A stretch of 64,000 nucleotides of DNA from Ruminococcaceae bacterium Marseille-P2935 (GTDB taxonomy: Bacteria; Bacillota; Clostridia; Oscillospirales; Ruminococcaceae). A program made the position numbers and the translations under genes. Under the pieces are notes generated by a model, which did no database searches, was not told where the DNA came from, and was given only the letters and a program-made list of their open reading frames with translations. Below are positions 16,703 through 25,393 of the stretch, piece by piece. The stretch covers positions 682,001 to 746,000 of the forward strand of contig LT629952.1 of NCBI GenBank assembly GCA_900104565.1, in the 5' to 3' direction. Positions within the stretch are counted from its first letter, which is position 1. Each line of letters begins with the position of its first letter.

Positions 16703-17872
16703 TTATTTTAAAACGTCGTTAAGGAATGAGCTGCCCGCAACTGTGCTGGGAACTTCTAAATAATCAAGAATGGTAGCTGCAATGTCAGCAAAAGTATCGC
16801 GGGTTTTTAGATCGACGCCAGATTTTATTGGATCACCAAAAATAATCATTGGCGTATGTTCCCTGGAGTGATCGGTGCTGGGGGTTGCAGGGTCACAGCC
16901 ATGGTCGGCAGTAATGATGACAACATCATCCTTTTTCAGCAGCTTCATAAATTCACCCAGCTGCCGGTCAAAAACAGTAGCTGCATTGGCATAGCCCGGT
17001 ACGTTGTTGCGGTGTCCATAAACCATATCAAAATCAACCAGGTTAACAAAGCAAAGGCCATTAAAATCTTTATCGGCAACTGCCATGGTTTTTTCCATGC
17101 CATCTACATTATCTTTCGTTTTCTGCTTTTCCGAAACACCTTTGCCATCAAAAATATCGTAGATTTTTCCAATCGCAATGGTGTCTTTTCCAGCTTTGGC
17201 AAGCAGGTCCAGCATGGTTTCAGATGGTGGGGGCAGAGACACATCATGCCGGTTTGCAGTACGCTTATAATCAGGGTAGGTACCAATAAACGGGCGGGCA
17301 ATAATGCGGCCTACCCCATAATCACCCTGCATAATCTCCCGGGCAATGTCACAGTAACGGTAAAGTTCCGGCACCGGAACAACCTCTTCGTGTGCCGCAA
17401 CCTGAAATACGCTGTCGGCAGAAGTATAAACGATCAGTGCTCCAGTCTCAACATGCTCTTTGCCGTAATCCAAAAGCACTTGGGTGCCGGAATACGGTTT
17501 GTTGCAAAGGGTTTTTCGACCGGTAGCCTTTTCAAATTTTTCTATAACCTCCGACGGAAACCCCTCTGGAAAGACCGGCAGCGGTTTTGGAGAGATAATC
17601 CCTGCTATTTCCCAATGCCCAATGGTTGTATCCTTACCGTCAGATTTTTCTCTCATACGTGCAAAAGAAGCGGCGGGGTTAGCTGTTTTTTCGTAACAAT
17701 TAACCCCTTCAATATTGAACAGACCCAGCTTCTGCAGGTTTGGAGTATCAAATTCTTTTGCAGCTGCAATCGCCGCCAATGTGTTACTTCCAGCGTCGCC
17801 ATATTTTGCAGAATCGGGCATTTCTCCAATGCCAAAACTATCAAGTACAATTAAAAAAACACGTTTAGCCGT
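16703..17872 (-). CDS. deoB: Phosphopentomutase, apparently with a non-canonical start codon
   Basis: DeoB moves phosphate between C1 and C5 of ribose or deoxyribose, linking nucleoside phosphorylases to central metabolism. The conserved N-terminus AKRVFLIVLDSFGIGE is encoded from 17869 and carries the metal-binding aspartate of the alkaline-phosphatase fold. No in-frame ATG, GTG or TTG precedes it; an in-frame TAG lies 5 codons before the ACG at 17872. That ACG stands where ATG is expected, 8 nt after AAAGGGG. The first canonical start, ATG at 17821, would delete this metal-binding segment. Using ACG gives 389 residues, the normal family length. Metal-site motifs such as TADHGCDP and DHSREHTP are intact. 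Either ACG (or ATT two codons earlier) is used, or a base differs from the true sequence. Confidence 0.9.
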   Translation of the reverse strand, partial: TAKRVFLIVLDSFGIGEMPDSAKYGDAGSNTLAAIAAAKEFDTPNLQKLGLFNIEGVNCYEKTANPAASFARMREKSDGKDTTIGHWEIAGIISPKPLPVFPEGFPSEVIEKFEKATGRKTLCNKPYSGTQVLLDYGKEHVETGALIVYTSADSVFQVAAHEEVVPVPELYRYCDIAREIMQGDYGVGRIIARPFIGTYPDYKRTANRHDVSLPPPSETMLDLLAKAGKDTIAIGKIYDIFDGKGVSEKQKTKDNVDGMEKTMAVADKDFNGLCFVNLVDFDMVYGHRNNVPGYANAATVFDRQLGEFMKLLKKDDVVIITADHGCDPATPSTDHSREHTPMIIFGDPIKSGVDLKTRDTFADIAATILDYLEVPSTVAGSSFLNDVLK

Positions 17873-17894
17873 AAAAATTACCCCTTTCTATTTT

Positions 17895-18611
17895 TTATGC
17901 TATTTCCAAAGCAACCTTCATCATATCGGTAAATGAGCTTTGACGTTCTTCAGCGGTGGTTACTTCCCCAGTAAAGGGGCAGTCAGAAACCGTTAACAGG
18001 CAAAGCGCCTGTTTTCCTGCCCTTGCAGCATTCATATATAACGCTGCAGACTCCATTTCAACGGCTAGAACGCCCATTTTCTGCCATTCCTTTAATGAAT
18101 TGGCATCATCGTAAAACAAATCGGACGAAAGAATATTACCAACCTTTGGGTCTATTCCAAGTTTTTTACTCGCGTCCACTGCATCTGCAACCATATTGAA
18201 GCTTGCAATCGGTGCATAGGTTCCCGGAAGCTTGTATTGATGCGCATAGTTTGAATCGGTGCAGGCGCCCATTGCAACAACAAGATCTCGCACATGCAGT
18301 GATTCGTCGATTGCTCCGGCAGAGCCTACTCTTATGATTTTATCGACATCATAAAAATTGTACAGCTCATAAGAATAAATGCCAATAGAAGGAATACCCA
18401 TTCCACTGCCCTGAACCGAAACCTTTTTCCCCTTATAGGTACCGGTATAACCCAGCATTCCACGAACTGTATTATAGCAAACTGGGTTTTCCAAAAAATT
18501 TTCTGCAATAAATTTTGCACGCAGAGGATCTCCGGGCATTAATACGGTTTTTGCAATATCGCCGGGCTTTGCTTCGTTATGTGCGGTAGGTACCAACTTA
18601 TAAACATCCAT
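17895..18611 (-). CDS. deoD: Purine-nucleoside phosphorylase, DeoD type
   Basis: The enzyme releases purine bases from (deoxy)inosine, guanosine and adenosine with phosphate. The 238-residue length fits the hexameric DeoD class. Visible landmarks are GDPLRAKF (phosphate loop, residues 27-34), RVGSAG, the ribose-binding EMES in [10 protein letters not shown], and the late SDCPF holding the catalytic aspartate. I chose the ATG at 18611, 7-8 nt after AAGGAGA, over a GTG one codon earlier. It is the first gene of the salvage operon, 22 nt ahead of deoB, and has a good promoter upstream. Confidence 0.96.
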   Translation of the reverse strand: MDVYKLVPTAHNEAKPGDIAKTVLMPGDPLRAKFIAENFLENPVCYNTVRGMLGYTGTYKGKKVSVQGSGMGIPSIGIYSYELYNFYDVDKIIRVGSAGAIDESLHVRDLVVAMGACTDSNYAHQYKLPGTYAPIASFNMVADAVDASKKLGIDPKVGNILSSDLFYDDANSLKEWQKMGVLAVEMESAALYMNAARAGKQALCLLTVSDCPFTGEVTTAEERQSSFTDMMKVALEIA

Positions 18612-18678
18612 CACACTTTCTCCTTGTTCTTTAGTTTCCGCCTATGCGGTTCCACCCTAACATGTGAAATATATAACT

Positions 18679-18707
18679 ATATTACCATTTTTTATAAGAT
18701 AAGTAAA
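18679..18707 (-). promoter_or_regulatory. Sigma-A promoter of the deoD-deoB-cdd-pdp operon
   Basis: Minus-strand -35 TTTACT (18707-18702), 17-bp spacer and -10 TAATAT (18684-18679), with TGG just before the -10 as an extended element. It lies about 68 nt upstream of the deoD start. Confidence 0.6.
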
Positions 18708-18733
18708 TTGATAAATTGTGAAAAACACTAAAA

Positions 18734-18758
18734 GAGGGGGCTAACCTTCTGCCCCCTC
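18734..18758 (-). terminator. Terminator after the spore coat gene pair
   Basis: An 8-bp GC-rich stem (GAGGGGGC with GCCCCCTC) and a 9-nt loop, followed by TTTT on the minus strand and CTTTTT on the plus strand, so it may act both ways. It is 13 nt after the stop at 18772. Confidence 0.75.
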
Positions 18759-18771
18759 CTTTTTCCAGATG

Positions 18772-19050
18772 CTAGTTCTGGGCTTGAAATTTTTGCTTGG
18801 CCTGATTAATCTTATTCTGATCTGCCGCTTCTACTGGGTACCATCCACGTTTTTGCATCTCTAAAAAAACATCATGCTGGATGGTATGCTCTTCATTTAA
18901 AATGTTCATAAACTCTGTTTTTACAGCGGTCGAAGAACACTCGTTGGCAAAATTATTATAATTTTCTGTAATAAATTTTTGAGATGATAAAGCATCATCC
19001 ATCATATCTTTTTCACTCAAAGTGACATTATTCTGCAGTGGGTTGTCCAT
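18772..19050 (-). CDS. Spore coat protein, CotF family
   Basis: A 92-residue helical protein matching the coat F family (PF07875): the DMMDDALSSQKFITENYNNF helix start and the later FMNILNEEHTIQHDVFLEMQ segment with the RGWYP turn are typical. CotF-like proteins sit in the spore coat or have a related ferritin-like helical fold. GGAGG precedes the ATG. It lies 12 nt after a second, shorter CotF-like gene, so they form a two-gene operon. This is direct evidence for an endospore-forming lineage. Confidence 0.85.
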   Translation of the reverse strand: MDNPLQNNVTLSEKDMMDDALSSQKFITENYNNFANECSSTAVKTEFMNILNEEHTIQHDVFLEMQKRGWYPVEAADQNKINQAKQKFQAQN

Positions 19051-19062
19051 TTATTTTTCCTC

Positions 19063-19248
19063 CTAGTTTAATTGGTTTATCAAAGCATTAAAATGATTTT
19101 GATGCTTTGAAGCAATCTGTTCACAGCAGGTTTTCAACTGTGGGTCGGTAGATTGCTGCGCATACATTTTATATTTTTTAATTAATATCTGCTCCATACC
19201 AAGCTGGTCTTCGATTGCGCTTAATTCTTTGGATGATAAATTTGCCAT
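19063..19248 (-). CDS. Small CotF-like spore coat protein
   Basis: A 61-residue protein that resembles half of a CotF domain (SSKELSAIEDQLGMEQ, then HQNHFNALINQL). Truncated CotF partners next to a full-length copy are common in Clostridia. I chose the ATG at 19248, 7 nt after AAAGGAG; an ATG two codons earlier is too close to that site. An element CATACAGAAT at 19323-19314 resembles sporulation sigma factor -10 boxes, but this is weak evidence. Confidence 0.75.
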   Translation of the reverse strand: MANLSSKELSAIEDQLGMEQILIKKYKMYAQQSTDPQLKTCCEQIASKHQNHFNALINQLN

Positions 19249-19403
19249 ATCCATTCTCCTTTTTCAATTGATTTGCTGGGTTCAAAATTAGTATTGCCGT
19301 ACCTTTTTGAACTATTCTGTATGGTTTTTTCCGTTGGTGCTTTCCAAAATAACTGGAAATTTTTTAAATATCATTTATTCTTTTCAATTTTATAATTTAA
19401 TAA

Positions 19404-19430
19404 AAAACACCGGATATATTCCGGTGTTTT
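19404..19430 (-). terminator. Terminator after the mreB-family gene
   Basis: A 10-bp stem (AAAACACCGG with CCGGTGTTTT), loop of 7 nt, then TT and ATT on the minus strand, 14 nt after the stop. Confidence 0.8.
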
Positions 19431-19444
19431 AAAACTTGTTTGCT

Positions 19445-20461
19445 TTAATGAGTATGGGTAGACGGGTTGATAAAACCATCTATGAGTTTGCCCATATATT
19501 CAAAGGCCTTACCAGTACCTTTTGCAACACATTCCACAGGGTCTTCGGCAATAATAACATTCAATAAAGTATTTTCTTGAATCAATTCACTTAAGCCATG
19601 AATCAGGCAGCCGCCACCCGTCATAACAAGGCCGTTACTTTGAATATCTGCCATAAGTTCGGGAGGTGTCTTTTCCAGTACGGTGCGAAGCGCTGCAACA
19701 ATCTGTATGGCAACTTCTTGAAGAATTGGAATAAGCTCCGAACGGGTAATCCTTATTTTTTGCGGAATTCCAGAATATAAATTACGGCCTTTTACATCTG
19801 CTTCAGCAGGTTCGTTGGTATCATAAACGCTTCCAATTTGAATTTTAAGCTTTTCAGCAGTCTTTTCACCTATCAAAACATTATATTTGCTGCGAATATA
19901 GCGGATAATCGCCTCATCAAATTTGTCACCGGCCACCCTGATGGAAACCTTACATACAATGCCTCCTAATGAAAGCACCGCAATATCTGATGTGCCTCCT
20001 CCTATATCTAAAATAATTGAACCAACAGGAAGCGTAATATCAATTCCCGCGCCGATTGCTGCAGCTACAGGTTCTTCAATTAAAAAAACTTTTCTGGCAC
20101 CTGCAGAGACCGCCGCATCCACCACAGCATTCGATTCAACCGGCGTAATGGCGGACGGAACACAAATACAGATACGGGGTTTAAGCACCTTATTGGCACA
20201 TAATTTATTTAAAAAATATTTTATCATCATTTCTGTAACTTGGTAATCTGAAATAACACCCGAACGCAGCGGACGAATTGCCTGGATACGGTCTGGTGTC
20301 CTTCCCAACATTTGATAAGCCTCGGCACCAACTGCAATCACTTCATCAGTATACTTATTAATTGCTACAACTGATGGTTCTTTCAGCAATAGCCCCTCCT
20401 GGTTATCATAAATAATCACTGTGGCGGTTCCCAAGTCAATGCCAAAATCCATAGACGGCAT
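19445..20461 (-). CDS. MreB/Mbl-family actin-like protein
   Basis: A 338-residue bacterial actin homologue, expected to form membrane-associated filaments that guide lateral cell-wall synthesis. The phosphate 1 loop DFGIDLGTATVIIY, the phosphate 2 loop LDIGGGTSDIAVLS and the adenosine motif VMTGGGCLIHGL are present. mreC and mreD are not adjacent, which argues for a stand-alone paralogue (Mbl or MreBH type) rather than the main mreB; the paralogue cannot be named with confidence. I chose the ATG at 20461, 8 nt after GGAGG; an open stretch of 16 codons upstream lacks a ribosome binding site. Confidence 0.9.
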   Translation of the reverse strand: MPSMDFGIDLGTATVIIYDNQEGLLLKEPSVVAINKYTDEVIAVGAEAYQMLGRTPDRIQAIRPLRSGVISDYQVTEMMIKYFLNKLCANKVLKPRICICVPSAITPVESNAVVDAAVSAGARKVFLIEEPVAAAIGAGIDITLPVGSIILDIGGGTSDIAVLSLGGIVCKVSIRVAGDKFDEAIIRYIRSKYNVLIGEKTAEKLKIQIGSVYDTNEPAEADVKGRNLYSGIPQKIRITRSELIPILQEVAIQIVAALRTVLEKTPPELMADIQSNGLVMTGGGCLIHGLSELIQENTLLNVIIAEDPVECVAKGTGKAFEYMGKLIDGFINPSTHTH

Positions 20462-20514
20462 AAATCTTGCCTCCGTTTCTACTTTTGTCATCCTTACAAA
20501 TGAAGTCAAATTTA

Positions 20515-20543
20515 ATTATACGTGTAAACGAAAAAGATTGCAA
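20515..20543 (-). promoter_or_regulatory. Sigma-A promoter of the mreB-family gene
   Basis: Minus-strand -35 TTGCAA (20543-20538), 17-bp spacer and -10 TATAAT (20520-20515). The -35 falls inside a 20-bp A/T palindrome that could also act as a weak terminator for comF. Confidence 0.65.
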
Positions 20544-20560
20544 TCTTTTTAGGGCTATTG

Positions 20561-21262
20561 TTATTTTAATAAGGTGGTAAACGGTGCTGCGCAGTATACC
20601 TGAGCCGCTCCGCAGCTCAGCAAAAGCTCCGCACAACGGTTAAGGGTAGATGCTGTTGTCACAACATCATCTACCAGCAGAATCGTTTTGCCAATTAATC
20701 GGCTGGGCTGGCTGCTGATTTCGTAACACAGCGAAGCCTGCCGTATTCTTTCCTCCCTGTCCATTGTGTGCAGCGGAACGGCACTGTTGCGCATAAGGAT
20801 TCCTGGAAGAAAAGGCAGATTTAACTTGTTAGAAAGTTCTTTTGCAATCTCCTCAGCATGATTATAGCCTTGCCGCCTACGCTTATTACGTTCCATAGGT
20901 ACTGCTAAAATATAATCAAGTTTAATTTTGTCATATTCCCGTTCCACAACCGGCTGTAAAAGTGCGGCAAAATATGTTGCTGCATCCCTTTGTATACCAG
21001 TTTTTAGCTTTAATACACCCCGTTCGGTAAATGCATCATATTCTGCAGCAGAAACACAACGCCTAAAAAATAGCTTTTGATAAGAGCAGACACAGCTTTT
21101 TAAAGGTTTACCGCACACCTTGCAGATCGGTTGATCCAGCTTATTTAGTTGTTCGGCACACCTTTTACAACAGTATTCCTCAAATCCGGTAATTTTATTG
21201 CAGAACACACAGCGTTGTGGAAAAAGCAGCCAAATCAGACGCTTAAATAATTTTCCCCGCAT
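20561..21262 (-). CDS. comF: ComF family phosphoribosyltransferase-like protein
   Basis: The 233-residue protein has an N-terminal zinc-ribbon region with CxxC pairs (CVFCNK, CCKRC, CKVCG, CVC) and a C-terminal phosphoribosyltransferase-like domain with the PRPP loop LLVDDVVTTASTL. ComF proteins support DNA uptake in competent bacteria, although the family is also widespread in non-competent Firmicutes. The gene overlaps the recD2 stop by 28 nt. I chose the ATG at 21262, 9 nt after AAGGGA; a TTG two codons earlier is possible. Pairing with the RecD2 helicase suggests a DNA processing operon. Confidence 0.9.
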   Translation of the reverse strand: MRGKLFKRLIWLLFPQRCVFCNKITGFEEYCCKRCAEQLNKLDQPICKVCGKPLKSCVCSYQKLFFRRCVSAAEYDAFTERGVLKLKTGIQRDAATYFAALLQPVVEREYDKIKLDYILAVPMERNKRRRQGYNHAEEIAKELSNKLNLPFLPGILMRNSAVPLHTMDREERIRQASLCYEISSQPSRLIGKTILLVDDVVTTASTLNRCAELLLSCGAAQVYCAAPFTTLLK

Positions 21263-23469
21263 CCGCAATCATCCCTTAAAAATGCTGCAAGGTTGGTATA
21301 GCGCAGCGTTTTTTTGTCGTTTTGTACCATCCGTGTCAAAGAATGCAGCCTGCCCAAAACAATTAGCGTTTTTTTTGCCCTGGTTACCGCCGTATAAAGC
21401 AGGTTGCGGTAATACAGCTTTTCATGGTACCCCATCAATGGCATAATAACCGCATCAAATTCACTGCCCTGACTTTTATGCACGGTAATGGCATAAGCAA
21501 GCTCCAGCTCGTCCGCCATTTCAAACTGGTAAGCCGCAGTACGGTCGTCAAACCTTACTAAAATAGTCTGGGTCGGGCGGTCTATCATTTCTATTAGCCC
21601 AATATCGCCGTTAAAAACGCCCATACCCTTTTCACCGTCTTCTTTGGACCACTCAATATCGTAGTTATTTTTAATCTGCATCACCTTGTCTCCCTCCCGG
21701 AAAACATAGGCCATATGCTTCATTTCGGTTTTCAGGTCAGATGGAGGATTCAATGCCTCCTGCAATCGCCGGTTCAGTTCTACCGTACCCAATGGGCCGA
21801 TTCGGGACGGTGTTATAACCTGGATATCCCAAAAGGAGGAGTATCCATAGGATTTTGGCAGCCGGGTGGTGCATAACTGAACCACCGTCTCTACTGTATC
21901 CTCATAGGTATTTCGCCCCATAAAGAAAAAATCGCTGTCCCGGCGGGAAACCTCGGGCATATGCCCCGCAACAATTGCATGGGCATTGGTTACGATCAGG
22001 CTTTGAGCCGCCTGTCGGAACACCTCATTCAGGTGCACAGTCTCGATCATCCCGCTGGAAATTAAATCTTTGAGCACATTGCCGGCACTTACCGAAGGCA
22101 GCTGGTCCGGGTCCCCCACCATAATCAGGCGGCTTCCCATTTTAAGCGCCTTCACCAGGCTTTCAAAAAGGAGCGTGTCCACCATGGACATTTCATCTAT
22201 AATAACGACATCGGCAGCAAGCGGGTTCTTTTCTCCACGTTTAAAAGCATTTTTGCCAAACCGGTCCCGATAATCCACCTCTAATAACCGATGAATTGTT
22301 TTTGCCTCGTGGCCAGTCACCTCAGACATTCGTTTTGCCGCCCGCCCGGTTGGGGCTGCCAACGCTACCCGAAGCCCCTTATCCTCCAGTAATGCAATCA
22401 TTCCGTTTAGGGTTGTTGTCTTTCCTGTACCGGGGCCGCCAGTTAAAATAAACACCGGTGCATTCATGGCGCATTGAATTGCCCGACGCTGCAATGTTGC
22501 ATATTCAATACCCAGGGCTTGTTCAATTTTAACAATGTCTTTATCGTAAGACACCGCTACAGGCGGCGTCTGCATCAGCATCATTTTTAGTCTGCCTGCA
22601 ATATAGGTTTCGCTTGCATACATCTGGGGAAGATAAATATACTCTGTTCCGTATACAGTATCTCCAATCAGCTCTCCCGCCTCCCGCTGGCCCTGCAAGG
22701 CGTCTTCCACCAGCTCAGGTTCTACCTCCAATAACCCTGCTGCAGTGGGTACCAGCTTGGAATAGGGCAAACATACGTGGCCATTGTTCAGGTTATGGCG
22801 CAAAACGTAAGAAATTCCTGCCCGAATACGCTGGTCTGACAGTGGCGACAGCTCCATAGCCTGGCAGATTGCGTCTGCCTGCATAAAATCCAACCCGATT
22901 TCGTCACAGCATAAAATAAACGGGTCGGCCTGGATCAGCTCAATCGCCGCCGAACCCCACAGCTTCCAAACTTTTATACTGGTAACCGGGTCAACCTGAT
23001 AGCGCGATAAAAAAAGCATGACAGTTCGAACACCAAAAATACGTTTAAACTCTTCTGCAATTTCGCCCGCCTTTTTGGGGGATATTCCACGCACCTGCCT
23101 TAACAGCATGGGCTCTTTTTCCATTACCTCCAGCGACTGGTCTCCAAACTGGTCCACAATTCTTTGGGCCAATGCGGGCCCCACCCCTTTTATCGCCCCA
23201 GACGCCAGATATTTGTAAATTGCATTGGCGGTAGCCGGCATAGTACGCTCTACCGCCTGGGCCTTAAATTGCGAACCATAGGTTGGATGGCTAACAAAAT
23301 TCCCGGTGGCAGTAAGCTGTTCTCCGGCCGCTGCCGCTGCCATCTCGCCTACCACTGTAATCAGCTCATCTCCAAAGCTTAATTCCAGTACGGTAAACCC
23401 GGTTTCATCGCTGTGAAATACAACATGTTCCACAGTGCCTTCAATCTGTTCCAACCTTTTGTCTTCCAT
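21235..23469 (-). CDS. recD2: RecD2-type ATP-dependent DNA helicase
   Basis: RecD2 is a superfamily 1B 5'-3' helicase that acts in replication fork repair without RecBC. At 744 residues it is the normal size. It has an N-terminal OB-fold-like part, helix-hairpin-helix segments near residues 85-200 (including GVGPALAQRI), the Walker A loop GGPGTGKTTT near residue 345, the Walker B VVIIDEMSMVD near 423, and the C-terminal motif VHKSQGSEFDAV with VTRAK. Its 3' end overlaps comF. The upstream 119-residue membrane protein gene is 15 nt away and may be cotranscribed. Confidence 0.96.
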   Translation of the reverse strand: MEDKRLEQIEGTVEHVVFHSDETGFTVLELSFGDELITVVGEMAAAAAGEQLTATGNFVSHPTYGSQFKAQAVERTMPATANAIYKYLASGAIKGVGPALAQRIVDQFGDQSLEVMEKEPMLLRQVRGISPKKAGEIAEEFKRIFGVRTVMLFLSRYQVDPVTSIKVWKLWGSAAIELIQADPFILCCDEIGLDFMQADAICQAMELSPLSDQRIRAGISYVLRHNLNNGHVCLPYSKLVPTAAGLLEVEPELVEDALQGQREAGELIGDTVYGTEYIYLPQMYASETYIAGRLKMMLMQTPPVAVSYDKDIVKIEQALGIEYATLQRRAIQCAMNAPVFILTGGPGTGKTTTLNGMIALLEDKGLRVALAAPTGRAAKRMSEVTGHEAKTIHRLLEVDYRDRFGKNAFKRGEKNPLAADVVIIDEMSMVDTLLFESLVKALKMGSRLIMVGDPDQLPSVSAGNVLKDLISSGMIETVHLNEVFRQAAQSLIVTNAHAIVAGHMPEVSRRDSDFFFMGRNTYEDTVETVVQLCTTRLPKSYGYSSFWDIQVITPSRIGPLGTVELNRRLQEALNPPSDLKTEMKHMAYVFREGDKVMQIKNNYDIEWSKEDGEKGMGVFNGDIGLIEMIDRPTQTILVRFDDRTAAYQFEMADELELAYAITVHKSQGSEFDAVIMPLMGYHEKLYYRNLLYTAVTRAKKTLIVLGRLHSLTRMVQNDKKTLRYTNLAAFLRDDCGCGENYLSV

Positions 23470-23484
23470 ATGGTTCCCCTTTTT

Positions 23485-23844
23485 CTAACGCTGAAGATAG
23501 TCCTCTATTTTTAAATACCGCTCTACTTCGCCTGCCTGGCAAACACTAATACAGGGGTAATCCCCCTGCATAAGCAGGCAGACATCTCGCGTCTCTTTAT
23601 CCATACCCATATCCACAATCAGCAAACAGTAATGAGGCTGCCTTTTCGCACTTTTTCTTTGATAATAATGATATCGAATCAGTTCTTCGACATCTTCCAC
23701 ATGCCCATGCAGAGGTATCAGTTCATAGCAAGGCGGCAGATAACGCGGCCTTAAGCAAAGCAGTATAACCCATTGGCAAAACTGTGCCAATCCAAACAGG
23801 GCCAAAGCCCCAATTACAACCCAAAATAACAGATTGTTGTCCAT
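23485..23844 (-). CDS. Small membrane protein of unknown function
   Basis: I do not recognise this 119-residue protein. It has one N-terminal hydrophobic helix of about 30 residues (from LLFWVVIG to VILLCL), then a soluble domain with the alternating pattern CYELIPLHGHVEDVEELIRY and CLLIVDMGMDKETRD, which looks like a small alpha/beta fold. I chose the ATG at 23844, preceded by AGAGGGTGG; an in-frame start 13 codons upstream has no site. It lies 15 nt upstream of recD2, so it is probably transcribed with recD2-comF. Confidence 0.72.
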   Translation of the reverse strand: MDNNLLFWVVIGALALFGLAQFCQWVILLCLRPRYLPPCYELIPLHGHVEDVEELIRYHYYQRKSAKRQPHYCLLIVDMGMDKETRDVCLLMQGDYPCISVCQAGEVERYLKIEDYLQR

Positions 23845-24344
23845 ACAGGCCACCCTCTCTTTCATCTGTACCGTTCTAATCATCCTATGAATGAAAAAAA
23901 CAGATGGTGCCTGTTCTGAGCAAATTATAAGAAAAAGCGTATAAAATAGAGGGTTTTATAACAGTTTTTCTTTTTTATTTTATTCTATGATAAAACAATA
24001 AGTTAAATCATTCCCATTCAGTTGGGAACTTAGGGAAAACGTGCCCTCTATCGGGTGGACAGCGCTTACACACACTGCTGTTGTTGAGTACATGTCCCCT
24101 TCTCAGGCGGAATTGCTTAAACCATTAGATAGGCGTTTTTCTTCAAATATCACGATCAATAACAAAAACTGCTCTGCTGTTATTATATCGGGTTCTAAAT
24201 GAAATAGCAACCAAAATGGCTTTGCTAAAAGATAGGGCAATCAGACTGTATTGGCTGATACGGAATAAAATAAAAAAGTCAGCGCTTTATTCTGACGCTA
24301 ATAACGATATAGAAAAACGACGACCTCTTTTTATTATCGAGGAC
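23845..24344. other. Intergenic region with a start-less ORF remnant
   Basis: About 500 bases without a sound gene. On the plus strand, 24002-24202 is an uninterrupted frame of 66 codons with protein-like composition (for example VEYMSPSQAELLKPLDRRF), but it has no ATG near its beginning; only a GTG after AGGGAAAAC offers a start. It may be a decayed gene fragment. The rest is AT-rich and I see no clear promoter or terminator. Confidence 0.35.
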
Positions 24345-25229
24345 TCATTTTACCTGATCATTCAGCTTTTCATTTTCAAAAAAAAGAGTCAATATTTTTT
24401 CGTTGGCAATCTCCATCTGGCGATAATATTCTGTATAAGAAGTGCTTAACTGTTTCATTGCAGGAATAAATACATCATAATAGCCGTTGGAGCTATTGAA
24501 TTTTTTCATCAGCTCCATCAATTTGCAGGCGGGAGAATTTTTGTACTCCTCGGATTTCTTTAATTCTAAATACCATTCTAGCATTTCTTTGTTGTTTTTT
24601 ATAAACTCATCGGGTTTTTCGTATGATTTTTTTGTACTTTCGAGTATTTCTAAAATTTGTTTTGTTCCAATATGACTTGTGCATTCAATCAGGTAATCTT
24701 CTATATCCTTAGGTATATCCAGCGTTGGAATATTATCTAAAAACGACACGATTGTTTCATATGCAGATTGCTGTGCTGCAGATTGGATCGGTTGGTTCAA
24801 AAATCTTGCAAAATGCATACAAATAAAACGACCATAGTATCCAGGGAATGCATCGAGTAACTTGTCGGTAATGGTTTTCCCTTGTTCGATAGACTGTAGC
24901 TCTGCATGTATTTCCTCGTATGATTTTCCTTCACAAAGTTCTTGAAGAATAGATTTTTTCATCATATCCCGCTGATAATCTAATTCTTTTTTTACTGATG
25001 CCGTTTGCAATGCCGCGTTTGCCGAATCGTTTAAAATATGCCTAATCTCTTCCGTTGTAATATCCAATTTTCTCAAGACACTAATTTTATTTAGTGTATC
25101 AATGTCTTGATTGTTGTACTCTCTGTATCCATTGTTTAAAATACGGGGAGAAATCAAGCCCTGTAAGGTATAGTATTCAATTGCTTTTTTGGTTAGTTTT
25201 GTACGTTTGCTCACTTCACTGATTAACAT
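24345..25229 (-). CDS. MerR family transcriptional regulator
   Basis: The 294-residue protein starts with a MerR winged helix (MLISEVSKRTKLTKKAIEYY, then GLISPRILNNGYREY and the coiled-coil dimer helix), followed by a long effector domain of about 200 residues rich in aromatic and charged residues. That size suits multidrug- or small-molecule-responsive members such as BmrR/TipA, though I cannot identify the ligand. The ATG at 25229 follows GAGGTG. Its own promoter carries the classic MerR geometry (see 25248-25278), so it probably activates itself. No transporter or enzyme target is adjacent. Confidence 0.88.
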   Translation of the reverse strand: MLISEVSKRTKLTKKAIEYYTLQGLISPRILNNGYREYNNQDIDTLNKISVLRKLDITTEEIRHILNDSANAALQTASVKKELDYQRDMMKKSILQELCEGKSYEEIHAELQSIEQGKTITDKLLDAFPGYYGRFICMHFARFLNQPIQSAAQQSAYETIVSFLDNIPTLDIPKDIEDYLIECTSHIGTKQILEILESTKKSYEKPDEFIKNNKEMLEWYLELKKSEEYKNSPACKLMELMKKFNSSNGYYDVFIPAMKQLSTSYTEYYRQMEIANEKILTLFFENEKLNDQVK

Positions 25230-25247
25230 AGAAATCACCTCAATATA

Positions 25248-25278
25248 ACCATAAGCTAACACCTAAGGTGACAGTCAA
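25248..25278 (-). promoter_or_regulatory. MerR-type autoregulated promoter with 19-bp spacer and dyad
   Basis: Minus-strand -35 TTGACT (25278-25273), a 19-bp spacer and -10 TATGGT (25253-25248). The dyad CACCT-A-AGGTG (25260-25270) is centred in the spacer. An overlong spacer holding the regulator's dyad is the hallmark of MerR-activated promoters, where the protein twists the DNA to align the two boxes. It lies about 20 nt upstream of the regulator's own start codon. Confidence 0.75.
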
Positions 25279-25393
25279 GCATTTTATAAAACTAATTTAT
25301 ATACTATCACCTTTGTAATTATAGCACAGCAAAACAGTGTCCTCAATCACAGCGTGCCTATGGCAAAATACGTTATTGTATGGTGAACTTACC

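Noticed and set aside
16856-17854. A 332-codon plus-strand frame over deoB
   Set aside because: Antisense shadow; the minus strand has complete DeoB motifs.
24216-24449. A plus-strand frame overlapping the MerR gene end
   Set aside because: No ribosome binding site and antisense to the regulator.
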